64,000 nucleotides of DNA from Fastidiosipila sp. (GCA_012511175.1 JAAZGO010000019.1:36775-100774), one strand, 5' to 3'. Positions 50,052 to 59,674 are shown, counted from the stretch's first letter. Translations and numbers: made by a program. The notes: generated by a model from the letters alone, not told the origin.

Positions 50052-51085
50052 GCCTGGGCTGCTTCCTTCATGCAGGCTTTGAGCTGGGCTTCCGCCTGAT
50101 CTGCCAGAAGCTCTTCTGCCTCCTGCAGGGACATCCCCTGGAGGGTCATGCCGGCTGCCTTGACATGGCCGCCGCCGCCGAAGCGCCCGGCAAAGGCCGC
50201 CGAATCGAAGCAGCTGTTGGAGCGGATGCTGACCCGGATGGATCCGTCTTCCGCTTCCACCAGCAGGAAAACGGCAGCCGCACCTTCGGCAGCCCGGATT
50301 TCCGAGGCCAGGTTGGACAGTTCATCATCCTGGGCCCCCCGGCGGGCCAGCATGGCGAGGCTGGCGTGGGCGAAAAGAAAGCGCCCGCCTGCCGCAGGCC
50401 GGATGGTGGACAGAATGTCCCCCTTGATCTGCAGCCGTTCCATGGTCGTGCGCTCAAAAAGATCGTAATTGAGTTGGGAGAGGTCGATGTCAAACCGCTC
50501 CAGCAGGGACGCTGCCTGGCGCAGCGACAGAGGGGTGGTGTTGCTGTAGGCATAACGGCCCGTATCGGTGATGGTGCCGGCCAGGAGCAGGACGGCCATG
50601 ACCGAATCAAAAACCGGCCGGCCCAGGTGGAGCTCCAGATCCCAGATCATGTCGAAGACAAGTTCGCTGGTTGAGGCGGCGCCCGGGTCAATCAGTTCAA
50701 GATCCCCCGCCTGGCCCTGATGGACATGGTGGTCAACAGCGCCGCGGAGCGGCGTCTTCAAGAAGCAGTCAGCCCGCCTGCCCAGCCGTTCCGCCTCGTG
50801 ACAGTCGATGGCCAGGGCCAGGTCAAAGACGGGGCAGGTTGACGGATTGTAAAGCAGCAGCTCCTCCAGGCCAGGCAGGTGCTGCAGGGATTCGGGCACC
50901 GGTTCGCCGACCACCACGGTGGCCGAACAACCGAGCGACCTGAAGGCCCTCGAAAGGGAAACAGCCGCCCCGACTGCGTCAGCATCATACCGTTCGTGCG
51001 GGAAAAGGCCGATGCGGCCGCCATCGGCGGCCAGGTCAAGGGCGACCTCAAGCAGCCGGTCCCCCGCCTTCCTGGACTCCTTCAT
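50048..51085 (-). CDS. nrnA: DHH/DHHA1 phosphoesterase, NrnA-like
   Basis: 345 residues. Family members degrade nano-RNAs (oligoribonucleotides) and 3'-phosphoadenosine phosphate. DHH domain metal motifs: PHERYDADAVGAA (the H...DxD pattern, replacing the common HxNPDGD), ALAIDCHEAERLG and AVDHHVHQG. DHHA1 domain C-terminus has FGGGGHVKAAG. The first motif is somewhat unusual in sequence but keeps all metal ligands. ATG start with GGAGGATAAGG upstream, inside the last 38 bases of rbfA. Confidence 0.9.
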   Translation of the reverse strand: MKESRKAGDRLLEVALDLAADGGRIGLFPHERYDADAVGAAVSLSRAFRSLGCSATVVVGEPVPESLQHLPGLEELLLYNPSTCPVFDLALAIDCHEAERLGRRADCFLKTPLRGAVDHHVHQGQAGDLELIDPGAASTSELVFDMIWDLELHLGRPVFDSVMAVLLLAGTITDTGRYAYSNTTPLSLRQAASLLERFDIDLSQLNYDLFERTTMERLQIKGDILSTIRPAAGGRFLFAHASLAMLARRGAQDDELSNLASEIRAAEGAAAVFLLVEAEDGSIRVSIRSNSCFDSAAFAGRFGGGGHVKAAGMTLQGMSLQEAEELLADQAEAQLKACMKEAAQA

Positions 51086-51464
51086 CCTTATCCTCCGTTC
51101 GTTTCATGGCAGCCGCCTCATCCTCCTGGCGCACGCGCCGGATCAGGGCATCGATGGCCTCCCCCTCACGGATGCTGTTGTCCTCGGTGAATACCAGGCG
51201 CGGGACCTTGCGGGATCTGAGCCGTGATGCCAGCTCGCGCCGCAAATAGCCCCCGGCCTTCTCAAAAGCTTCTGCGGCTCCTTTGCGGTCATCCTCATCA
51301 CCGTAGACACTGTAGTAGACCCGGGCCACCGCCAGATCCTTCGAAAGCTTGACGCCTGTGATGGTGACCGTTTCATTGATGCGGGGATCAGCCATCCTGC
51401 GCTGTATCAGGCCGGCCAGGATGCGCCGGATCTCATCCCCCATCCGTTCCGATCGGTTAAACAT
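51048..51464 (-). CDS. rbfA: Ribosome-binding factor A
   Basis: 138 residues; assists late 16S rRNA maturation in the 30S subunit, important in the cold. Type II KH domain with [40 protein letters not shown] and [19 protein letters not shown]. The C-terminal tail of about 25 residues is charged and extends over the nrnA start. The ATG overlaps the infB end by eight bases. Confidence 0.95.
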   Translation of the reverse strand: MFNRSERMGDEIRRILAGLIQRRMADPRINETVTITGVKLSKDLAVARVYYSVYGDEDDRKGAAEAFEKAGGYLRRELASRLRSRKVPRLVFTEDNSIREGEAIDALIRRVRQEDEAAAMKRTEDKDEGVQEGGGPAA

Positions 51465-54225
51465 CCGCTTCCTCCTCCTTCATGGTGAAGACCTCGATGG
51501 TGTCCCCCACCTTGATGTCGTTGAACCGCTCCAGGCTGAGCCCGCATTCGTAACCGGCAGCCACCTCGCGGACATCGTCCTTGAAACGGCGAAGCGAGGC
51601 CAGTTTTGTTTCGTAGATGACCACGCCGTCGCGCAGCAGGCGGGCGCTGTCATTGCGGTGGACCCGGCCATCGGTCACAAGGCAGCCGGCGATGGTGCCC
51701 ACATTGGAGGCGTGGAAAACTTCCCGCACTTCCAGGTGGCCCGTAACCACTTCGCGGAAAACCGGGCCCAGCAGGCCGCGCATGGCGCTTTCGACTTCCT
51801 CGATGGCCTCGTAGATCACCCGGTAGGTATGGATATCGACATTGGAAGCCGCGGCAATCTGGGCGGCCGTCGCGGCAGGCCGGACATTGAAGCCCAGGAT
51901 AATGGCGTCTGCCACCTCCGCCAGGCGGATGTCCGACTCGGTGATGGCGCCGACTGCCCCGTGGATGACATTGACCCGGATCTTGTCGGTCGACAGGTTT
52001 TCCATGGAGGAAGTCATGGCTTCGACGGAGCCCTGCGTATCGGCCTTGACAATGATGTTGAGGTCGATCAGATCCTCCTCGCCCATGCGGTCGAAAAGGG
52101 TCTCAAGCGACATCCGCGAAGTCTGGCGAAGTGCCGTCTCCCGGTCTTCCTCCCGGCGCCGGTCAACCAGATCCCGTGCCACGCGTTCATTTTCAACCTG
52201 GTAGAGGATGTCCCCGCCTTCGGGCACGCCGCCCAGGCCCACGATCTCGGCAGGAGTCGAGGGACCTGCCGCCTCAATCTGTTGGCCGCGGTCGTTGTAC
52301 ATGATCCGGATGCGGCCGACGGTACTGCCCACCACCACGGTGTCACCCTGGCGCAGGGTGCCGCGCTGGATCAAAATGGTGGCCACAGGCCCCCGGGTCG
52401 GATCCAGCCTGGCCTCGATAACCGTGCCCTTGGCCTGGCGGTCCGGGTTGGCCCGCAGATCCAGCACATCAGCCGTCAGCAGGATCATCTCCAGCAATTC
52501 ATCCATGTTCTCACCTGTCTTGGCCGAGACCGGTACAATGGTCGTCTGGCCGCCCCAGTCGGAGTCCATGAGGCCGTACTGGGAGAGCTCACGTTTGACC
52601 CGCTCCACATCGGCCTGCGGCTTGTCGATCTTGTTGATGGCCACAATGATTTCGGTTTCAGCCGCCCGGGCATGGTTGATGGCTTCCACCGTCTGGGGCA
52701 TGACGCCGTCATCGGCTGCCACCACCAGGATGGCGATATCGGTCACCTGAGCGCCCCGGGCGCGCAGGGTGGTAAAGGCCTCATGGCCCGGTGTATCGAG
52801 GAAGGTGATGGTCCGGCTGTCCACCTTGACCGAATAGGCCCCGATATGCTGGGTGATGCCGCCGGCCTCGCCTTCAGTCACTGAAGATTCCCGGATGTAG
52901 TCCAGGATGGATGTCTTGCCGTGGTCGACGTGGCCCATGACCACCACCACAGGCGGCCGGGAGACCAGGTCTTCATCCTTGTCAACCGTGTCGTCAAAGA
53001 GAATGTCTTCCTCCGTGATTTCCACCAGCCGCTGGCTGGCGATCCCGAACTCGGAGGCAATGATTTCGGCAGTATCGTAATCGATCTCCTGGTTGATGGT
53101 GGCCATCATGCCCAGGGCCATCAGCTTCATGATGACGTCAGCGGTGGTTTTCTTGATGGCCTCGGCCAGCTCCTTGACGGTCAGCGTGGATGGCAGGGTG
53201 ACCTGAGTCAGCTGGGCGACAGGCCGCTTGGGCTGTTCAGGTGCGGATTCTACGGTACGCGGCTTGCGGCGCCTGCCCCCGTGGCTGATCACTTCCTGCT
53301 GTTCGCGCCGGCTGCGGTCCCGGTAGTCTGCGGGCCGCCGGTCGCGTCCTTTTTGGCTCCTGCGGCTGGCGGCGCCCGGTTTTTGCACTTCCGCCTCAAT
53401 AACCGGCCCGGGCACCGGTGCTGCCGCTGCCTGTCCCCGCCCCCTGGGCGGCGCGGAGGCAGGCCGCACCGGACGGGCCTCCTCGCTGGCGGGAGCCGCC
53501 CGCCTGGGCTGGCGTTCCACTGCCGGGGTGTCCCGGTCGGCGCCGACATAGCTTCCCCGCTGGGCCCTCAAAGGTTTGCCGTCTTCCGTGATCAGGGGGC
53601 GGGGCCGCGTTGCGGCCGGCCTGGCCGGCGCAGCCACCGCGGGTTCAGTCACCCGCTCGGTGATGGGCAGGGATTTTTCGGCCACGCTCAAAGGCCTGGC
53701 TTTGACCCGCTCCTTTTTTTCAGGCTTGGCTTTTCCAGATTTTTCAGCAGCTGCTTCCGGCTTCTTGATTTCGGCTTTCACGGCTTTCGGTTTTTCAACT
53801 TCCGGCTTGTCAACTTCCGGTTTTTCAGCCTTCTTGCGGGCCGCCGGTTTTTTCTCAGGCTCCGCCTTGACTTCAGCTGTCTGCACTTCTGCCTCCGGAG
53901 CGGGAACCTCCGGGGCCGCTACAACCGCTTCCGGCTCGCTAACCGGCGCCGGTTTGGGTTTCTTGACGATCTTGATGACCCCCGGGATGACTTTGCCCGA
54001 GATGCCCTGCATGTCGATGGTGGACGGTACGGGCAGGTCTTTCAGATCCTGACCGGGCGGTGGCGCCGCCTGCTCCGCTTCCTTGTCCGGGACAGGCGGA
54101 ACGGGAAGAGGTTCCGGCTCCGGAACCGCTTCCATGGAATCGTGTTCCTTTTTGCGCCGGAGGAGCTCCTCCTCCGTGATGAATCCTGACATGAGCCCTG
54201 AATCTGCTTCTTCTCTTTTTGCCAT
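51457..54225 (-). CDS. infB: Translation initiation factor IF-2
   Basis: 922 residues. A long disordered Ala/Pro/Lys/Glu-rich N-terminus (about 1-335, with repeats of the [15 protein letters not shown] type) is followed by the IF2_N domain ([20 protein letters not shown]). The GTPase domain has [11 protein letters not shown] at about 427, [18 protein letters not shown] and INKIDKPQ. Domains II, III and the C-terminal initiator-tRNA binding domain follow, with [12 protein letters not shown] and [14 protein letters not shown] start. Preceded by rnpM and followed by rbfA; the L7Ae-like ylxQ gene common at this place is absent. Confidence 0.97.
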   Translation of the reverse strand: MAKREEADSGLMSGFITEEELLRRKKEHDSMEAVPEPEPLPVPPVPDKEAEQAAPPPGQDLKDLPVPSTIDMQGISGKVIPGVIKIVKKPKPAPVSEPEAVVAAPEVPAPEAEVQTAEVKAEPEKKPAARKKAEKPEVDKPEVEKPKAVKAEIKKPEAAAEKSGKAKPEKKERVKARPLSVAEKSLPITERVTEPAVAAPARPAATRPRPLITEDGKPLRAQRGSYVGADRDTPAVERQPRRAAPASEEARPVRPASAPPRGRGQAAAAPVPGPVIEAEVQKPGAASRRSQKGRDRRPADYRDRSRREQQEVISHGGRRRKPRTVESAPEQPKRPVAQLTQVTLPSTLTVKELAEAIKKTTADVIMKLMALGMMATINQEIDYDTAEIIASEFGIASQRLVEITEEDILFDDTVDKDEDLVSRPPVVVVMGHVDHGKTSILDYIRESSVTEGEAGGITQHIGAYSVKVDSRTITFLDTPGHEAFTTLRARGAQVTDIAILVVAADDGVMPQTVEAINHARAAETEIIVAINKIDKPQADVERVKRELSQYGLMDSDWGGQTTIVPVSAKTGENMDELLEMILLTADVLDLRANPDRQAKGTVIEARLDPTRGPVATILIQRGTLRQGDTVVVGSTVGRIRIMYNDRGQQIEAAGPSTPAEIVGLGGVPEGGDILYQVENERVARDLVDRRREEDRETALRQTSRMSLETLFDRMGEEDLIDLNIIVKADTQGSVEAMTSSMENLSTDKIRVNVIHGAVGAITESDIRLAEVADAIILGFNVRPAATAAQIAAASNVDIHTYRVIYEAIEEVESAMRGLLGPVFREVVTGHLEVREVFHASNVGTIAGCLVTDGRVHRNDSARLLRDGVVIYETKLASLRRFKDDVREVAAGYECGLSLERFNDIKVGDTIEVFTMKEEEADV

Positions 54226-54232
54226 GTTCAGC

Positions 54233-54502
54233 TCATTCCTCCACTCTCGCGACCTTGATCGCCTGGTCGATTTCGACCCATATTGCTTCCGGCACCGGGC
54301 ATTTCAAGGCCCGCTGCAGTGATTGTCTCTTTTTGGCCTTTTCCACACAGGCCGTCCGGCAGCACAGATAAGCGCCCCGGCCAGGCAGCTTTTGCCCCCT
54401 GTCGATCCGGACGCCGTCTTCCGACGCCACCAGGCGCAGGAGTTCTTCCTGCAAAAAAGATTCCCGGCATCCGACACACATTCTCAGGGGCTTCTTCTTC
54501 AA
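54233..54502 (-). CDS. rnpM: YlxR/RnpM RNA-binding protein
   Basis: 89 residues of the YlxR (DUF448) family; B. subtilis RnpM modulates RNase P. The family fingerprint MRMCVGCR-like [38 protein letters not shown] and LKCPVPE is complete. It overlaps the nusA end by four bases and lies seven bases before infB. Confidence 0.93.
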   Translation of the reverse strand: MKKKPLRMCVGCRESFLQEELLRLVASEDGVRIDRGQKLPGRGAYLCCRTACVEKAKKRQSLQRALKCPVPEAIWVEIDQAIKVARVEE

Positions 54503-55806
54503 GCTTCCGGTTCCTCCAGCGAGTCAATGGTGCTCTCCAGCCGGTCCAGGTAGCTGGTCGCCGTTTCCTGGTCATCGACCTGAAGTTCCTCTTCAGTTTC
54601 TTCCGGGACCGGATCTTCCTCATCCGCATCGCCCCGCTCGGCCTCATCGGCCGCCACGGCTTCATCGAAATCGGGCATCCAGGCAGCCTCCAGCATCTCC
54701 CGGTATTGCGACTCGCTTTTTATATCAATTTTCCATTCGGTCAGCTTGGCCGCCAACCTGGCATTTTGTCCTTCCTTGCCGATGGCCAGCGACAGCTGGT
54801 GATCGGCCACAATCACCCGGGCGCTTTTTTCTTCCTCATCCAAAACCACCCGGATGACGCGCGCGGGTGACAGGGCACTGGAGATAAACTCCGTGATGTC
54901 CGGATCCCACTCAATGATATCGATCTTCTCCCCGTTAAGCTCGGTGATGACCGACTGAACCCGGGTCCCCCGCTGGCCCACGCAGGCACCCACCGGATCA
55001 ATATTGGAGTCATGGCTGGTGACCGCCATCTTGGTCCTGGACCCGGCCTCCCGGGCGATGTTGACGATCTCCACGATCCCCGCCCCGATTTCGGGCACTT
55101 CCTGCTCAAAGAGGCGGCGGACCAGGCCCGGATGGCTCCGGGACACCATGATGACCGGCCGGTGATCCCGCTGATCCACCTTCATGATGAAAAAGCGCAT
55201 GTGCTTTTTGAAAGTGTAGTTGTCCAGCCTGGACTGCTGGTTGTAAGGCAGGACCGCCTGGGCACGGCCGATGTCGACCAGGACTTCGTTGCGGTCCCGC
55301 CGCTGGACAATGCCGCTGGCCAATCCCCCGACCCGGCCGGAGAATTCATCCTGGATCCGCAATTTTTCAGCCTGAGCCAGCTTCTGGTTGATGACGCTCT
55401 TGGCTGTCTGGGCCGCCAGGCGCCCGAAGTGCGAGGGATCCACCTCCCGGACCAGCTGGTCGCCCAGCTCCAGATCTCCGGACAAGGCGTGAGCCTGGGC
55501 CAAAGACAGTTCGCTGTTGGGATCGTGGACTTCCTCCACCACGGTCATGGGCTGGTAAACCCGCATCTCGCCGGTCCGCCGGTCAATATGGGCGGTGATG
55601 CCATCATTTTCGACCGGCCGGGACTCACCTTCCTGGGCCGGCTGGCCCTCGCGGTCGCGCATTTTCTCCCGGTCCTTGGACCGGATCTCAAATTCCCGGC
55701 GGTAGGCTGCGACCAGGGCATCTTCAATAGCCTCGATCAGGGTTTCCATTTCGACGCCCCGCTCTTTTTCCAGCATCCTCAGCGCTTCGATAAATTCCTG
55801 GTTCAT
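54499..55806 (-). CDS. nusA: Transcription termination/antitermination factor NusA
   Basis: 435 residues: an N-terminal RNA-polymerase-binding domain (MNQEFIEALRMLEKERGVE), an S1 domain (GIVQRRDRNEVLVDIGRAQA), then two KH domains (MVSRSHPGLVRRLFEQEVPE; VGACVGQRGTRVQSVITELN; LSLAIGKEGQNARLAAKLT). A Glu/Asp-rich tail follows instead of extra C-terminal acidic repeats. A small insertion before S1 (residues 45-75) is charged. NusA pauses and terminates transcription. It could act on the hairpin in its own operon leader at 56316-56342. Confidence 0.96.
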   Translation of the reverse strand: MNQEFIEALRMLEKERGVEMETLIEAIEDALVAAYRREFEIRSKDREKMRDREGQPAQEGESRPVENDGITAHIDRRTGEMRVYQPMTVVEEVHDPNSELSLAQAHALSGDLELGDQLVREVDPSHFGRLAAQTAKSVINQKLAQAEKLRIQDEFSGRVGGLASGIVQRRDRNEVLVDIGRAQAVLPYNQQSRLDNYTFKKHMRFFIMKVDQRDHRPVIMVSRSHPGLVRRLFEQEVPEIGAGIVEIVNIAREAGSRTKMAVTSHDSNIDPVGACVGQRGTRVQSVITELNGEKIDIIEWDPDITEFISSALSPARVIRVVLDEEEKSARVIVADHQLSLAIGKEGQNARLAAKLTEWKIDIKSESQYREMLEAAWMPDFDEAVAADEAERGDADEEDPVPEETEEELQVDDQETATSYLDRLESTIDSLEEPEA

Positions 55807-55825
55807 GTATGCTCCTTATTAATTG

Positions 55826-56290
55826 CTAAAAGACAACTTCCCTCTTCACCCGGGCAATATCCCCGAAGGGGAAAAGCCTGATCTCTCCTTTTTCCGTCTC
55901 CACCCCGACTGATTCGCCCTCGACGACCAGTTTTCCAAAAAAACGTTTCTCCCCGTCCACCGCCTGATACAAACTGATCCGGACCCATTCGCCCTCATGG
56001 CGCAGGCAGTCCTCCAGATTGTTCAGGGGCCGGTCAAGACCGGGTGAGGACACTTCGAAGACATCAAAGTCGTCCAGGCCCAGCTCCTCCGAGATCAAAG
56101 GGTCGGCCATCCCGCTCAGGCGCTCGCAGTCCTCGATGCCCACGCCGCCTTTTTTATCGATGATCAGACGCAGGACGGTCCGGCCTCCCTCATGGACATA
56201 GAGGACGTCCAGAAGGGCCAGGTCCATGCCGGCCGCCAGGGGGGCCAGCTTGTCGTAGATAATTTTTTTATTCTCTTTTTGACTGCTCAT
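55826..56290 (-). CDS. rimP: Ribosome maturation factor RimP
   Basis: 154 residues; needed for 30S assembly. The N-terminal domain has LALLDVLYVHEGGRTVLRLI, then DKKGGVGIEDCERLS. ELGLDDFDVFEVSSPGLDRP is the RimP hallmark, followed by an SH3-like C-terminal domain. ATG start. First gene of the rimP-nusA-rnpM-infB-rbfA-nrnA-truB-ribF-lgt-rodA transcript, with a promoter and a terminator-like hairpin upstream. Confidence 0.94.
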   Translation of the reverse strand: MSSQKENKKIIYDKLAPLAAGMDLALLDVLYVHEGGRTVLRLIIDKKGGVGIEDCERLSGMADPLISEELGLDDFDVFEVSSPGLDRPLNNLEDCLRHEGEWVRISLYQAVDGEKRFFGKLVVEGESVGVETEKGEIRLFPFGDIARVKREVVF

Positions 56291-56315
56291 GATCTACCTG
56301 TCAGGCCTTACGATG

Positions 56316-56342
56316 AAAAGAGCGGGAAGCCCCGCTCTTTTT
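56316..56342 (-). promoter_or_regulatory. Terminator-like hairpin in the rimP-nusA leader (possible attenuator)
   Basis: AAAGAGCGGG (56317-56326) pairs perfectly with CCCGCTCTTT (56331-56340) across loop AAGC. On the minus strand the stem is followed by TTTTC; on the plus strand by TTTTTGC. It lies in the transcribed leader, about 25 bases after the predicted start point and 26 bases before rimP, so transcripts must read through it to express nusA. Confidence 0.65.
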
Positions 56343-56365
56343 GCTACAAAATTCGCCGTGGAGAC

Positions 56366-56393
56366 ATTATAGCAGGTTTTAACCGCCGGTCAA
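56366..56393 (-). promoter_or_regulatory. SigA promoter of the rimP-nusA operon
   Basis: On the minus strand -35 TTGACC (56393-56388), a 16-base spacer, and consensus -10 TATAAT (56371-56366). It is about 75 bases upstream of rimP. Confidence 0.85.
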
Positions 56394-56471
56394 GGATGGG
56401 CCTTACAGACCGCACTCAATTGATGTAAGCTGGAGGAAATCCAAAAGGAAGCAAAAGGAGAGAAAAAAACG

Positions 56472-57551
56472 ATGGCCCTGATGGAATACAAATGCCCCAA
56501 TTGCGCGGGTCCCTTAACCTACGAGCCGGGAACCCGCGACATGGTCTGCCCCTACTGCAATTCGGTGGTCAGCATCGAAAGCCTGGAAGCCATGGATGCC
56601 ATCCTGGAAGAAGCAGAAGAAAGCGAATCCCAGGACTGGTCCTATGCGGGGAACGCCTGGCAGCAAGGCGAGCAGGAAGGCATGGCGGTCTACGCCTGCA
56701 ATTCCTGCGGGGGTGAGATCATCGGCGATGAGAGCCTGGGCGCCACCGCCTGCCCTTTTTGCGGCAACCGGATTGTCATTTCCTCCAAGTTCGCCGGCAG
56801 CCTGAGGCCTGATCTGGTCGTCCCTTTCAAACTGACCAAGGAAGAAGCCAAAAAGGCCCTGGAGAGGCACTACCTGGGCAAACGGCTGCTTCCCAAGGTC
56901 TTCCGTGACAAGAACCACCTGGATGAGGTCAAGGGCGTCTACGTGCCTTTCTGGCTCTTTGACGCCGAGACCGGCGTCAAGGCAGACTATGAGGCCTCCA
57001 AAACAAAGAGATGGAGTGACAGCCATTTTTATTACACGGAAACTTCCCATTACCATGTCCACCGGGAAGGCAGCATGGTCTTTGACCAGGTGCCGGTTGA
57101 CGGGTCACAGGCCATTGATGACACCCTGATGGAATCATTGGAACCCTACGACCTGAAAGAAGCGGTCGATTTCCAGACGGCCTACCTGGCCGGCTACTTT
57201 GCCAACAAGTACGATGTGGCAGCGGAAAGCTGCTTCCCAAGAGCCGATGAGCGGATCCAAAGAAGCGCCAAACAGGCCTTCCGCAACACGGTCAGAGGCT
57301 ACCAGACCGTCAATCCCAAGCGCGAGGAGGTCAGCCTGACCGGCAGCCGGGTCACTTATGCGCTCCTTCCCGTCTACCTGCTTTCAACCAGCTGGGAGAA
57401 CAGGAACTACCTCTTCGCCATGAACGGCCAGACAGGGAAGCTGGTCGGTGATCTCCCCCTGGATAAAAGAGCTTACCGCAGCTGGTTCTTCAAGATCTTC
57501 AGCATCGCCGCCCTGATCCTGGTGGCCATCTCCCAGCTGCTGGTCAAATAA
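56472..57551 (+). CDS. Double zinc-ribbon protein with C-terminal membrane helix
   Basis: 359 residues. Two zinc ribbons: YKCPNCAGPLTYEPGT with MVCPYCNS (residues 7-31) and YACNSCGGEIIG with CPFCGNR (about 74-98). A conserved domain follows with DLVVPFKLTKEEAKKALERH, KGVYVPFWLFDAETG and YALLPVYLLSTSW, and a single C-terminal membrane helix (about 337-356). Similar 'TFIIB-type zinc ribbon' proteins in Clostridia usually stand before a TPM-domain membrane protein, as the truncated partner does here. ATG start with AAAGGAG upstream. The function of the family is not established. Confidence 0.85.
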   Translation: MALMEYKCPNCAGPLTYEPGTRDMVCPYCNSVVSIESLEAMDAILEEAEESESQDWSYAGNAWQQGEQEGMAVYACNSCGGEIIGDESLGATACPFCGNRIVISSKFAGSLRPDLVVPFKLTKEEAKKALERHYLGKRLLPKVFRDKNHLDEVKGVYVPFWLFDAETGVKADYEASKTKRWSDSHFYYTETSHYHVHREGSMVFDQVPVDGSQAIDDTLMESLEPYDLKEAVDFQTAYLAGYFANKYDVAAESCFPRADERIQRSAKQAFRNTVRGYQTVNPKREEVSLTGSRVTYALLPVYLLSTSWENRNYLFAMNGQTGKLVGDLPLDKRAYRSWFFKIFSIAALILVAISQLLVK

Positions 57552-57562
57552 AGGAGGAAGCC

Positions 57563-57844
57563 ATGTATCTCTCAATATTCACCACCATCATCCTGCAAAG
57601 CGCTTCCCCTGACATCAGACAGCGGCTGACGGCTGCGGCCATCGCCCTCCTGATCGCCCTCCTCATCGCCTGGATCGGGGTCAGCAACATGAAAGCCAAG
57701 CTGAAATCGGTCAGAAAAGAACAGACAGCCAACCGCTACATCCGGGAGGACAGCCTGACCCTGACCTCACAAAGGGATCTCTTCCTCCATAAGCAGCTGG
57801 AAAAAAGGCCCAAGGCGGAAAAAAGTAAAGAGGGTAACTCCTGA
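57563..57844 (+). CDS. Short TPM-less membrane protein (C-terminal part of a TPM-family protein)
   Basis: 93 residues: a hydrophobic N-terminus with one or two helices (to about residue 42), then MKAKLKSVRKEQTANRYIRE and LTLTSQRDLFLHKQLEKRP. This tail is the conserved end of TPM_phosphatase-domain membrane proteins that follow zinc-ribbon genes in Clostridia (KSVR...A..Y....S..LT..RDLFL). The extracytoplasmic TPM domain itself is missing, yet the gene has its own ATG and AAAGGAGG site 11 bases after its partner. So it appears to be an expressed short form rather than random decay. Confidence 0.7.
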   Translation: MYLSIFTTIILQSASPDIRQRLTAAAIALLIALLIAWIGVSNMKAKLKSVRKEQTANRYIREDSLTLTSQRDLFLHKQLEKRPKAEKSKEGNS

Positions 57845-57921
57845 ACCCGAAAAGCAGGGACAAGGGCAAAAATCATTACAAACGTTAAACGGACAAAACA
57901 ATCACATCTGCCGGCAAACCT

Positions 57922-57958
57922 CCGGCCCATCAGCTGATGGGCCGGAGCAGGCATTTTT
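57922..57958 (+). terminator. Terminator after the zinc-ribbon operon
   Basis: A perfect 24-bp palindrome, CCGGCCCATCAG at 57922-57933 and CTGATGGGCCGG at 57934-57945, followed on the plus strand by GCATTTTTC. It lies 78 bases past the last stop and 22 bases from the convergent gene's stop. Confidence 0.75.
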
Positions 57959-57979
57959 CTTCAACAATGTCACCATTCT

Positions 57980-58540
57980 CTAAGTGAAAGGAATCTTTCT
58001 GATTTCCACCACAATTTCCTCTGACGCCGTAAAGCTGCTGCCCCAATGGCCGGGATGCTCACCCGGATTGCCGGATGGCGTGACCTGGCAGGTGACCGAC
58101 TGCGCCTCCCCCAATGCCGGCTGCAGGGAGACGGTATCTTCACTGAGGCCAAATATGGCGCCATTATCCCCAATATTCCCTCCGTAGACGTCATCAGCAC
58201 TTTGCCACTTGAAGCCGACATGCACCGCCCGGTTGGATTTGCTGGTCACCTTAATCTCGGCGTGAACAGCATCCGTGTCGGATCTAGTTCTCCAAGCGCC
58301 AGAGCTATAGATCATGTACTCAGGGTCCCAGGTTCCCGCGTCATAGGTGAACCGGAGATCACCCCAGTCCACGGTCACATGGTAGACTCCTTCCTCCGGG
58401 TCCTGGAGTTTCACCTGCACCGTTCCTCTTTCCGACCGCGGGATCTCAGCGGGATCGGGATCATCGCCCTCCGCGTAGACTCCCGTCGACATGGTCATAA
58501 ACATCAAGAGGGCCAGCAGGGCTGTCAGTACTTTTTTCAT
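57980..58540 (-). CDS. Secreted beta-rich protein, function unknown
   Basis: 186 residues with a clear signal peptide cleaved after VYA (about residue 23). The mature part resembles an immunoglobulin-like or WxL-like beta domain found in secreted proteins of gut Clostridia: YHVTVDWGDLRFTYDAGTWD, then EIKVTSKSNRAVHVGFKW and GLSEDTVSLQPALGEAQSV. No catalytic motif and no wall anchor is visible. Lies 50 bases downstream of, and on the same strand as, a single-helix membrane protein, probably its partner. Confidence 0.75.
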   Translation of the reverse strand: MKKVLTALLALLMFMTMSTGVYAEGDDPDPAEIPRSERGTVQVKLQDPEEGVYHVTVDWGDLRFTYDAGTWDPEYMIYSSGAWRTRSDTDAVHAEIKVTSKSNRAVHVGFKWQSADDVYGGNIGDNGAIFGLSEDTVSLQPALGEAQSVTCQVTPSGNPGEHPGHWGSSFTASEEIVVEIRKIPFT

Positions 58541-58590
58541 TCCTTCTCTCCTTTGCTCTCATCCATTTGCTTATCGCCTCTTCCTTTTTG

Positions 58591-59415
58591 CTAATCTACG
58601 TCAACCGTAACCGGGATATGGGCCCTGACCCGGGCCTTTTCACCGGTTTCGGGATCGTAGCAGTCCACATTGAAACGGGCGTTATAGCCGCCTTGTTGCA
58701 TTTCAATTCCCTTCTTGAGCGCCAGGCGCTCCAGTGAATAACCTGCCCGGATCCGTCCGGATTCCGCGATGATGACCCCCTTCTCCTCCGTGTCAACGAC
58801 CAGCTGCAGGACCACCTCGTGGCTGGAATAACCGGGATTGGCAAAGTAAAAAGAGAGGATGCCGCTCTCCCGGTCAAGGAGGACCCGGTCCTTGTAGATC
58901 ATGGATACCTGGCCGCCCCCATGCTCCCGGTCTGCTCCCTGGCCCGGGCCTTCCTCCCTTAACGAAGCCCCGGGCTCCCGGTCCGGCACCAGGTATTGCG
59001 GCGATCCTGTGAAAAGGGGCCGGTCGACATAGAGCAAGACGATCAGGAGCGCAATGAGTGAAAAGAGGGCCAGGTGCAGCATGAAACGGAGTTCTTTTCT
59101 CGGCCCGAGCAGTTCCAGGTAGCGGTCCCCTGCCTCATTGACAGAAACATAACCCAGGGACCGGTAAAAGAATCGGCTGTAAGTCAAATAAGGTGACACA
59201 GAAAGGGAAGTCTTTTCACCTTGCGAAAGCCGCAAGACCGCTACCGGATTTCTGGCCCTGCCTCTTGCGGCCTCCCCTGCCAGCCTGTAGGCGCCTGTCG
59301 GGTATAAGCGCTTCATTTTCCCCCTGGAATAGCAAGCCAGGGTCTTCCTGCCCATCCTGACCGACCGGTCATAGTCCGGTTTCCGGATCAGCAAATATTG
59401 TCTTTCCCTGGCCAT
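58591..59415 (-). CDS. Single-helix membrane protein with extracytoplasmic beta domain
   Basis: 274 residues. A cytoplasmic N-terminal part (1-105) with no known motif is followed by a membrane helix (LRFMLHLALFSLIALLIVLL, about 106-125). The extracytoplasmic C-terminal domain has MIYKDRVLLDRESGILSFYF, GVIIAESGRIRAGYSLERLA and VRAHIPVTVDVD. The C-terminal domain resembles small proteins encoded beside secreted Ig-like proteins in Firmicutes. The ATG at 59415 with TTGGAGGATT upstream is chosen; the frame is open for 149 more codons but that part has no sensible protein character. Likely operon partner of the secreted protein downstream. Confidence 0.68.
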   Translation of the reverse strand: MARERQYLLIRKPDYDRSVRMGRKTLACYSRGKMKRLYPTGAYRLAGEAARGRARNPVAVLRLSQGEKTSLSVSPYLTYSRFFYRSLGYVSVNEAGDRYLELLGPRKELRFMLHLALFSLIALLIVLLYVDRPLFTGSPQYLVPDREPGASLREEGPGQGADREHGGGQVSMIYKDRVLLDRESGILSFYFANPGYSSHEVVLQLVVDTEEKGVIIAESGRIRAGYSLERLALKKGIEMQQGGYNARFNVDCYDPETGEKARVRAHIPVTVDVD

Positions 59416-59650
59416 AATCCTCCAAGCTTCATGCTTAACTTCGGAACCGCCAGTCCCCGAAAGGTGAAGATCCGGGCGGCAAAGCATTAAGTTGATTCTG
59501 GGAGAAAAACACCCGCAGGCGCCTGGGATCAGCGGCACTGAAGCGTCTTTTTCAGTCAATTTGGCGAAGAGATGACCCAATGAAAGACATGAGGGAAGAC
59601 AGGCCGGCAGTCCGGGGCTCCGGGTTGTCTTGGGGCCGCATCTAAACTTA

Positions 59651-59674
59651 GCAACTTCGGTACCTGGCACCGGC
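59651..59674 (+). repeat. 24-base direct repeat, copy 1
   Basis: Starts GCAACTTCGG and ends CCTGGCACCGGC; it matches the copy at 59817-59840 at 22 of 24 bases. The core CCTGGCACCGG recurs at 61015-61025. Confidence 0.6.
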
